Source: Psychromarinibacter halotolerans
GTDB lineage: Bacteria > Pseudomonadota > Alphaproteobacteria > Rhodobacterales > Rhodobacteraceae
Length of the DNA: 64,000 nucleotides
NCBI RefSeq assembly: GCF_029168315.1
Contig: NZ_JARGYD010000004.1
Coordinates: forward strand, 434,001 to 498,000
Direction: 5' to 3'
The notes beneath the pieces were generated by a model. It was not told the origin of the DNA, made no database searches, and saw nothing but the letters and a program-made list of their open reading frames with translations. Of this stretch, positions 59,464 through 64,000 are shown piece after piece. The translations under genes were made by a program, and so were the position numbers. The first letter of the stretch is position 1; the number at the start of each line of letters is the position of its first letter.

Positions 59464-61269
59464 ATGCCCCTCGACGCAAGGATCGAAGCCGTCACAGAGC
59501 GCATCCGCGCCCGCAGCCGCGACAGCCGAAGCCGCTACACCGACCGGATGGCCGCGCTGGCCGAGGCCGGACCGCGCCGCGCGCACCTGGCTTGCGGCAA
59601 TCAGGCCCACGCCTATGCCGCGATGGGCGAGGACAAGTCTTCGCTGGCCGAGGGCAGGGCGCCGAACCTTGGCATCGTGACCGCCTACAACGACATGCTG
59701 TCGGCGCATCAGCCTTTCGAAACCTATCCCGAGATCATTCGCGAAGCGGCCCGCGCCGCCGGGGCCACCGCGCAGGTGGCGGGCGGCGTCCCCGCGATGT
59801 GCGATGGCGTCACGCAGGGCCAGCCGGGGATGGAACTGTCGCTGTTCTCGCGCGATGTCATCGCGCTGGCGGCGGGGGTCGCGCTGTCGCACAACACCTT
59901 CGACGCGGCGGTCTATCTTGGCGTCTGCGACAAGATCGTGCCGGGCCTGATCATCGCCGCCGCCTCGTTCGGGCACCTGCCGGGCGTGTTCCTTCCGGCG
60001 GGGCCGATGACCAGCGGCCTGACCAACGACGAGAAGGCCCGCGTGCGCCAGCAGTTCGCCGCCGGAGAGATCGGCCGCGACAAGCTGATGGAAGCCGAGA
60101 TGGCATCCTACCACGGCCCGGGCACCTGCACCTTCTACGGCACCGCGAACACCAACCAGATGCTGATGGAGTTCATGGGCCTGCACCTGCCCGGTGCGTC
60201 CTTTGTGAACCCCAACACGCCGCTGCGCGATGCGCTGACCACGGCGGGCGCCCAGCGGGCGCTGGCGATCACCGCGCTGGGCAACGAGTTCACGCCAGTG
60301 TCCGACGTGCTGGACGAGAAAGCCTTCGTGAACGGCATCGTCGGCCTGATGGCCACGGGCGGCTCCACCAACCTTGTCCTGCACCTGCCCGCGATGGCAA
60401 GGGCGGCGGGGGTGATCCTCGATACCGAGGACTTCGACGAGATCAGCTCGGTCGTGCCGCTGATGGCCAAGGTCTATCCGAACGGTCTGGCCGACGTGAA
60501 CCACTTCCACGCGGCGGGCGGGCTTGGCTACATGATCGGCGAACTGCTGGACGCGGGCCTTCTGCACCCGGACACCAAGACCGTCGCGGGCGAGGGTCTG
60601 GCCCGCTACACCGAAGAACCCGTGCTGCAGGACGGCACGCTGGCATGGCGCAAGGGCGCGGGCGAGACGCTGAACGACAAGGTCCTCCGCCCCGCGTCGG
60701 ACCCGTTTCAGGCGACCGGCGGCCTGAAGGACCTGCAAGGCAACCTTGGCCGCGGCGTCATGAAGGTCTCGGCGGTCAAGCCCGAGCGCCACGTGATCGA
60801 GGCGCAAGCCCGGATCTTCCACGACCAGGCCGACGTGAAAAAGGCGTTTCAGGCGGGGGAGTTCACCGAGGACACCGTCGTCGTGGTCCGGTTCCAGGGT
60901 CCCAAGGCAAACGGGATGCCGGAACTGCACTCGCTGACCCCGGTGCTGGCGGTGCTGCAGGACCGCGGCCTGAAGGTCGCGCTGGTCACCGACGGCCGCA
61001 TGTCTGGCGCGTCCGGCAAGGTTCCGGCCTGCATCCACGTCTGCCCCGAGGCGGCGAACGGCGGCCCCATCGCCCGCCTGCGCGACGGTGACATGGTGCG
61101 CGTGGACGCGACCAACGGCACGCTCGAGGCGGTCGATGTCGACCTGTCGTCCCGCCCGCTGGCGGAAGCCGACCTGACGGCCAACCAGTTCGGCCTTGGC
61201 CGCGACCTGTTCGAGGTGTTCCGCCAAACGGCTGGCGACGCCTCGGCGGGCGCGGGGGTCGTGGTTTGA
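59464..61269 (+). CDS. edd: Phosphogluconate dehydratase
   Basis: Entner-Doudoroff enzyme making 2-keto-3-deoxy-6-phosphogluconate. The 601-residue IlvD/Edd-family protein has the Fe-S ligands and substrate loop in GGVPAMCDGVTQGQPGMELS, VYLGVCDKIVPGL, GTCTFYGTANTNQM and the C-terminal VTDGRMSGASGKVP. Full length. Followed by eda after 133 bases, a gap filled with a large inverted repeat. Confidence 0.96.
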   Translation: MPLDARIEAVTERIRARSRDSRSRYTDRMAALAEAGPRRAHLACGNQAHAYAAMGEDKSSLAEGRAPNLGIVTAYNDMLSAHQPFETYPEIIREAARAAGATAQVAGGVPAMCDGVTQGQPGMELSLFSRDVIALAAGVALSHNTFDAAVYLGVCDKIVPGLIIAAASFGHLPGVFLPAGPMTSGLTNDEKARVRQQFAAGEIGRDKLMEAEMASYHGPGTCTFYGTANTNQMLMEFMGLHLPGASFVNPNTPLRDALTTAGAQRALAITALGNEFTPVSDVLDEKAFVNGIVGLMATGGSTNLVLHLPAMARAAGVILDTEDFDEISSVVPLMAKVYPNGLADVNHFHAAGGLGYMIGELLDAGLLHPDTKTVAGEGLARYTEEPVLQDGTLAWRKGAGETLNDKVLRPASDPFQATGGLKDLQGNLGRGVMKVSAVKPERHVIEAQARIFHDQADVKKAFQAGEFTEDTVVVVRFQGPKANGMPELHSLTPVLAVLQDRGLKVALVTDGRMSGASGKVPACIHVCPEAANGGPIARLRDGDMVRVDATNGTLEAVDVDLSSRPLAEADLTANQFGLGRDLFEVFRQTAGDASAGAGVVV

Positions 61270-61279
61270 ACAAATGCCT

Positions 61280-61373
61280 CTTTGGTCCGGGAAATATCCC
61301 CGCCGGAGGCATTGAAAGTTGATGTCCCGCCAGAGTCTTCTTGCCTCCGGCGGGGATATTTAGAAGACCAAAG
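61280..61373. repeat. 94-base inverted repeat between edd and eda
   Basis: Two 20-bp perfect arms, 61292-61311 (AAATATCCCCGCCGGAGGCA) and 61342-61361, flank a 30-base loop. An outer 8-bp pair, CTTTGGTC (61280-61287) and GACCAAAG (61366-61373), continues it after a short asymmetric gap. Each half reads as hairpin-half, GGGATATTT, spacer, GACCAAAG, similar in layout to the elements at 54180 and 63530. Could be a terminator, an mRNA-stability element or a cruciform. Confidence 0.82.
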
Positions 61374-61402
61374 AAGCCTGCAGGGTTTCGGGGAGATGCG
61401 AG

Positions 61403-62047
61403 ATGATGACACCGAAAGAGATGAGCGTTCAGACGCTCGAGATGTGCCGTCTGGCGCCGGTGATCCCGGTGTTGGTGGTCGATGACGCGGCGGTCGCGGT
61501 GCCGCTGGCCGAGGCGCTGGTGGCGGGCGGGCTTCCGGTGCTGGAAGTGACGCTGCGCACGCCGCAGGCGCTGGACGTGATCCGGGGCATGGCGGGCGTC
61601 GCGGGCGGCGTCGTCGGCGCGGGCACCGTGCTGACAGAGGCGGACGTGATCGCCGCGAAAGAGGCGGGCGCGCAATTCGCCGTGTCGCCCGGCGCAACGG
61701 ACGCGCTGTGCGCGGCGTGCGAGAAACACGATCTGCCCCTGCTCCCCGGCGCGGCCACCGCGACCGAGGTCATGGGCCTGATCGAGCGCGGCTATACCAC
61801 CGGCAAGTTCTTCCCGGCCGAAGCTGCGGGCGGGGCCAAGGCGCTGAAAGCGATCGGCGCGCCGCTGCCGCAGGTCACCTTCTGCCCCACCGGGGGCGTG
61901 TCGCCCTCGAACGCGGCGGATTACCTGTCGTTGTCCAACGTGGCCTGCGTCGGCGGCTCGTGGGTGGCGCCGGGCGACAAGGTGAAAACCGGCGACTGGG
62001 CCGGCATCGAGGCGCTGGCCCGCGACGCGGCGGCTTTGCCGCGGTAG
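61403..62047 (+). CDS. eda: 2-dehydro-3-deoxy-phosphogluconate (KDPG) aldolase
   Basis: Splits KDPG to pyruvate and glyceraldehyde-3-phosphate. The 214-residue class I aldolase has LAPVIPVLVVDD, catalytic Glu in VLEVTLRT, GAGTVLTEADV, and the Schiff-base Lys in TTGKFFPAEAAGG, then FCPTGGVS. Two ATGs (61403, 61406) are adjacent; GGGGAG is 8-11 bases upstream. Partner of edd, but separated from it by the inverted repeat, which may set their relative expression. Confidence 0.96.
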   Translation: MMTPKEMSVQTLEMCRLAPVIPVLVVDDAAVAVPLAEALVAGGLPVLEVTLRTPQALDVIRGMAGVAGGVVGAGTVLTEADVIAAKEAGAQFAVSPGATDALCAACEKHDLPLLPGAATATEVMGLIERGYTTGKFFPAEAAGGAKALKAIGAPLPQVTFCPTGGVSPSNAADYLSLSNVACVGGSWVAPGDKVKTGDWAGIEALARDAAALPR

Positions 62048-62098
62048 TCCCGACCTTTCAGAAGATCGGGACGGCAGGATCTTCTGGAAGATCCTGCC
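62047..62098. terminator. Double hairpin between convergent eda and trpS
   Basis: First hairpin TCCCGA (62047-62052) / TCGGGA (62065-62070). Second: CGGCAGGATCTTC-tg-GAAGATCCTGCCG at 62071-62098, a 28-base near-perfect palindrome with 13-bp arms. AGAAGATC and GATCTTCT in the two hairpins can also pair with each other. No T-run follows. A bidirectional transcription barrier is likely. Confidence 0.6.
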
Positions 62099-62122
62099 GA
62101 TAGAAAACGCGAAAGGCCGCCG

Positions 62123-63178
62123 TCACGCGGTCAGAAGGGCCGGTCCGGCCTCGGCCAGCGCAAGCGGGTCCAGTCGGAAAAGGCCAAGCGCGCTGGTGAT
62201 CTCTTCCTTGGTTTCCTGCGTTACCGACCGGGCGTGGTCGGTGCCGGCGCGCACCGCTTCCAGCACGTAGCCCGGGTCCTTCGCCAGTTCGGCGCGGCGT
62301 TTGCGGATCGGCGCCACCAGCGCCTGCAGAACGTCGTCCAGCCGCCGTTTCAGCACCGCGTCGCCCAGCCCGCCGAAGCGGTAGCGTTCCTTGAACTCGG
62401 CCACCAGATTGCGGTCGGGGTCGAAGGCGTCGAGGTAGGTGAAGACCACGTTGCCCTCGACCCGGCCGGGGTCCTCGACGCGCAGGTGGCCGGGATCGGT
62501 GTACATGGCGTTGACCGCCGCGTGGATTTCGTCGGGCGAGGCCGAAAGCGGGATGGCGTTGCCGCCGGATTTCGACATCTTGGCCTTGCCGTCGACGCCG
62601 GGCAGCCGGCCGGTGGCGGGGATCACCGCGGTCGCCTCTGGCAGCACGTCGCGCCCGGCGGTGGTGTTGATGCGGCGGACAATCTCGTTGGTCTGTTCGA
62701 TCAGCGGCGCCTGGTCGGCGCCCACCGGCACGATGGTGGCGCGAAAGGCAGTGATGTCGGCGGCCTGCGCCGCCGGGTAGCACAGGAAGCCCGCCGGAAT
62801 GTCGCGCCCGAACCCGCGGGCGCGGATTTCGTCCTTGATGGTCGGATTGCGTTCCAGCCGCGAAACGGTGACGAAGTTCAGGTACAGCATCGACAGCTCG
62901 GCCAGCGCCGGAAGCTGCGATTGCAGGCAGATCGTGCTGCGGGCCGGGTCGATGCCCACGGCGAGATAGTCGGTGGCGACTTCCAGCACGTTGCGACGGA
63001 TGCGCCCGATGTCATGGGCGTTGTCGGTCAGCGCCTGCGTGTCGGCCAGCAGAAGGTACTGTCGGTGGCTGTCTTGCAGCGTCACGCGGCTTTTGAGCGA
63101 GCCTGCGTAGTGGCCAAGGTGCAGCGGCCCGGTGGTGCGGTCGCCGGTGAGGATCACGGGTTTCGGTGAAGCTGTCAT
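62123..63178 (-). CDS. trpS: Tryptophanyl-tRNA synthetase
   Basis: Class I synthetase that charges tRNA-Trp. The 351-residue protein has the HIGH motif as PLHLGHY (18-24) and KMSKS at 200-204. The N-terminus ILTGDRTTGPLHLGHYAGSL resembles the TrpRS branch of Firmicutes and of auxiliary, sometimes indolmycin-resistant, enzymes more than the common proteobacterial TrpS (FSGIQPSGxLHLGNYLGA). The start at 63178 (MTASPKPVIL) fits the family; the longer open frame upstream overlaps the attenuator. A leader peptide and attenuator precede it, so expression should respond to charged tRNA-Trp. Confidence 0.94.
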   Translation of the reverse strand: MTASPKPVILTGDRTTGPLHLGHYAGSLKSRVTLQDSHRQYLLLADTQALTDNAHDIGRIRRNVLEVATDYLAVGIDPARSTICLQSQLPALAELSMLYLNFVTVSRLERNPTIKDEIRARGFGRDIPAGFLCYPAAQAADITAFRATIVPVGADQAPLIEQTNEIVRRINTTAGRDVLPEATAVIPATGRLPGVDGKAKMSKSGGNAIPLSASPDEIHAAVNAMYTDPGHLRVEDPGRVEGNVVFTYLDAFDPDRNLVAEFKERYRFGGLGDAVLKRRLDDVLQALVAPIRKRRAELAKDPGYVLEAVRAGTDHARSVTQETKEEITSALGLFRLDPLALAEAGPALLTA

Positions 63179-63231
63179 GGGTCTGGTCCTTTTCGGGGTG
63201 ATGGGACACCGCACGGGGGGAACGCAGAACC

Positions 63232-63304
63232 AAAAGAGCCGCCCATGCGGCGGCCCGGTGGATGATGCTGAAAGGTAATCGTCCGGCCGCCTTGTCAGAA
63301 GGCG
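63232..63304 (-). promoter_or_regulatory. Tryptophan-type transcription attenuator upstream of trpS
   Basis: Four pairing segments on the minus strand. Segment 1 CGCCTT (63304-63299) follows the Trp codons of the leader and pairs with segment 2 AAGGCG (63293-63288). Segment 2, as GGCGGCC (63291-63285), can instead pair with segment 3 GGCCGCC (63255-63249). Segment 3, as GCCGCC (63254-63249), pairs with segment 4 GGCGGC (63243-63238) over a 5-base loop, followed by TCTTTT. So 3:4 is the terminator and 2:3 the antiterminator. The arrangement is that of classical trp attenuation. Confidence 0.85.
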
Positions 63305-63345
63305 CGCCACCAGAAATTGCGAAGGGTGATCGTCGGACGGGTCAT
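63295..63345 (-). CDS. trpL: Leader peptide with tandem tryptophans (trpL-like)
   Basis: A 16-codon frame: MTRPTITLRNFWWRAF, stop. Two adjacent TGG codons (63312-63307) lie just before attenuator segment 1. No ribosome-binding site is present; the predicted transcription start coincides with the ATG, so translation is probably leaderless, as reported for trpL of Sinorhizobium meliloti. A ribosome stalled at the Trp codons would cover segment 1 and let the antiterminator form, switching trpS on when charged tRNA-Trp is scarce. Confidence 0.82.
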   Translation of the reverse strand: MTRPTITLRNFWWRAF

Positions 63346-63351
63346 GGGGAT

Positions 63352-63380
63352 GTGCTAGCCCGGGCGGTGGCAGCGGTCAA
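63352..63380 (-). promoter_or_regulatory. Promoter of the trpL-trpS unit
   Basis: Minus strand: TTGACC (63380-63375), 17 bases, TAGCAC (63357-63352). The -35 is near consensus. A start 6-7 bases after the -10 falls at 63346-63345, the A of the leader ATG. Confidence 0.6.
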
Positions 63381-63408
63381 CAGGTTTGACGCGCCGGGTG
63401 GGGGTGGT

Positions 63409-63550
63409 GGGGGCTTTGCCCCCGTCGCACCGGAGGTGCGCCTTGTCGGAGGGCGGAGGTGCGCCTTGTCGGAGCGCGGAGGGGGCTCTGCCCCCGTCGC
63501 ACCGGAGGTGCGCTTTGTCGGAGGGCGGAGGGGGCTCTGCCCCCGTCGCG
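63409..63550 (+). repeat. 49-base tandem repeat of hairpin units upstream of trpL
   Basis: Unit starts GGGGGCTYTGCCCCCGTCGC and continues with ACCGGAGGTGCGC and TTGTCGGAGGGCGGA. Copies: 63409-63457 (49 bases), a 23-base partial duplicate at 63458-63480, 63481-63529 (49 bases), and a partial unit from 63530. Each unit has a GGGGGC...GCCCCC hairpin and a GCACC-gga-GGTGC hairpin. This array fills much of the 310-base gap between trpL and the rlmI-type gene; no protein-coding frame there is credible. Confidence 0.8.
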
Positions 63551-63590
63551 CCGTGCGCGACTCCCCCGAGGTATTTGGAAAGAGAAGAAG
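63530..63590 (+). repeat. Dispersed hairpin element, copy B
   Basis: GGGGGCTCTGCCCCC hairpin, then GTCGCGC-cgt-GCGCGAC (perfect 7-bp stem), then the tail CTCCCCCGAGGTATTTGGAA and AGAGAAGAAG (63561-63590). The tail matches copy A (54180-54209, opposite strand) at 28 of 30 positions. Unlike copy A it is not at the 3' end of a gene, but between two divergent genes. Confidence 0.75.
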
Positions 63591-63655
63591 GGGTAGGGCG
63601 GTTGGGTGTGTCGTGGGCTCTTCCGCCGGGGGGCGCAAGTGGATAGGAGAGGCGC

Positions 63656-64000
63656 ATGACCATGCCCACCATACGCCTCATGCCCAAAGCCGAGGCCCGT
63701 GCGATCCGTCACGGGTTTCCTTGGGTCTATTCGAACGAACTCGTCACCGACCGCCGCACCAAGGCTTTGGCGCCCGGGGCGCTGGCCGTGCTGGAAGACA
63801 GCGCGCGCACGCCGATGGGCGTGGTGGCGGTGAACCCGCAGTCGCGGATCATCGCGCGGATGCTGGACCGCGACCCCGAGGCGGTGATCGACCGCGATTG
63901 GCTGGCGGCGCGGCTGCGCGCGGCGCTGGCGCATCGCGAGGCGCTGTACGACGCGCCGTTCTACCGGCTGGTCCATGCCGAGGCGGACGGGCTGCCCGGC
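63656..64000 (+). CDS. Class I SAM-dependent rRNA methyltransferase, RlmI-like (partial, 3' end off the right edge)
   Basis: Only the first 115 codons are present. ATG at 63656 with AGGAGAGG upstream. The N-terminus TIRLMPKAEARAIRHGFPWVYSNELV followed by LAPGALAVLEDSARTPMGVVAVNPQSRIIARML is the PUA domain found in RlmI/RlmK-type 23S rRNA cytosine methyltransferases. The catalytic methyltransferase domain lies beyond the window. Confidence 0.85.
   Translation, partial: MTMPTIRLMPKAEARAIRHGFPWVYSNELVTDRRTKALAPGALAVLEDSARTPMGVVAVNPQSRIIARMLDRDPEAVIDRDWLAARLRAALAHREALYDAPFYRLVHAEADGLPG

Noticed and set aside
59269..61227. 652-codon open frame antisense to edd
   Set aside because: Shadow of edd with typical mirror composition; no independent support.
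63409..63550. Possible CRISPR array
   Set aside because: Repeats are directly contiguous, with no unique spacers, and are built of hairpins; no cas gene is present.

Overview
This window is GC-rich chromosomal DNA from an alphaproteobacterium, most likely a member of the Rhodobacteraceae (Roseobacter/Rhodobacter group). The evidence is the gene order ppiD-trpE / yibQ-like / trpG-trpD-trpC-moaC-moeA-lexA / comEC / gltX, an alphaproteobacterial SOS box (GTTC-N7-GTTC) before lexA, a Bpt-type leucyltransferase, several DUF families common in this group (DUF2852, DUF3572, DUF983, DUF2061), and edd/eda for the Entner-Doudoroff route. I found no tRNA, rRNA, CRISPR array, insertion sequence or phage module. 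Genes are tightly packed, with many 4-base start/stop overlaps.

Layout. 1-13.8 kb: gltX (cut by the left edge), comEC, lexA, then moeA, moaC, trpC, trpD and trpG as a run of overlapping genes; a divergent polysaccharide deacetylase-like protein with a very long Pro/Ala/Glu linker; trpE and the periplasmic chaperone ppiD. 13.8-22 kb: gpt, fabI, pdxH, a double cold-shock-domain protein, a DUF192 protein, bpt, DUF2852, an XRE regulator, DUF2061, an EamA transporter, a Nudix hydrolase and DUF983. 22-26.5 kb: an operon of an EF-hand protein with a Met/His-rich tail, an ECF sigma factor, a small one-TM protein and a periplasmic sensor-like protein; then a PleD-like diguanylate cyclase with degenerate receivers, and DUF3572. 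26.5-31 kb: a 1063-residue reductive dehalogenase fused to an oxygenase-type reductase, with its MarR regulator and a divergent HAD phosphatase. 31-35 kb: a DUF3592 protein, an orphan xanthine-dehydrogenase-type large subunit and a DUF2235 hydrolase. 35-46 kb: a putrescine-catabolism-type operon (puuB, puuA, an amidotransferase), folE2, trkH, a small membrane protein, an unassigned AT-leaning locus, glcB and a puuD-like hydrolase. 46-58 kb: a GT87-type membrane glycosyltransferase, a carnitine-catabolism pair (BKACE enzyme and carnitine dehydrogenase) with a lipoprotein between them, ybaK, a SnoaL-like protein, glnE, a D-lactate/glycolate dehydrogenase-like operon and a ClC channel. 58-64 kb: a lipoprotein, a 50-residue protein, edd, eda, trpS and the 5' end of an RlmI-type methyltransferase.

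Two systems stand out. First, trpS has an upstream 16-codon reading frame with two adjacent Trp codons, a promoter so close that the message is probably leaderless, and a complete set of alternative hairpins (1:2, 2:3, 3:4 plus U-run). This is a classical tryptophan attenuator placed on a tryptophanyl-tRNA synthetase gene. Second, the RdhA-reductase fusion keeps two RdhA-type Fe-S motifs, a flavin/NAD(P)H reductase and a plant-type 2Fe-2S ferredoxin in one chain without a TAT signal, as expected of a self-sufficient cytosolic catabolic dehalogenase. Other signals include a triple in-register LexA half-site array, a lexA terminator embedded in comEC coding sequence, a pair of 19-bp palindromes before DUF2852, and a family of dispersed hairpin elements ending in a conserved A/G-rich tail.
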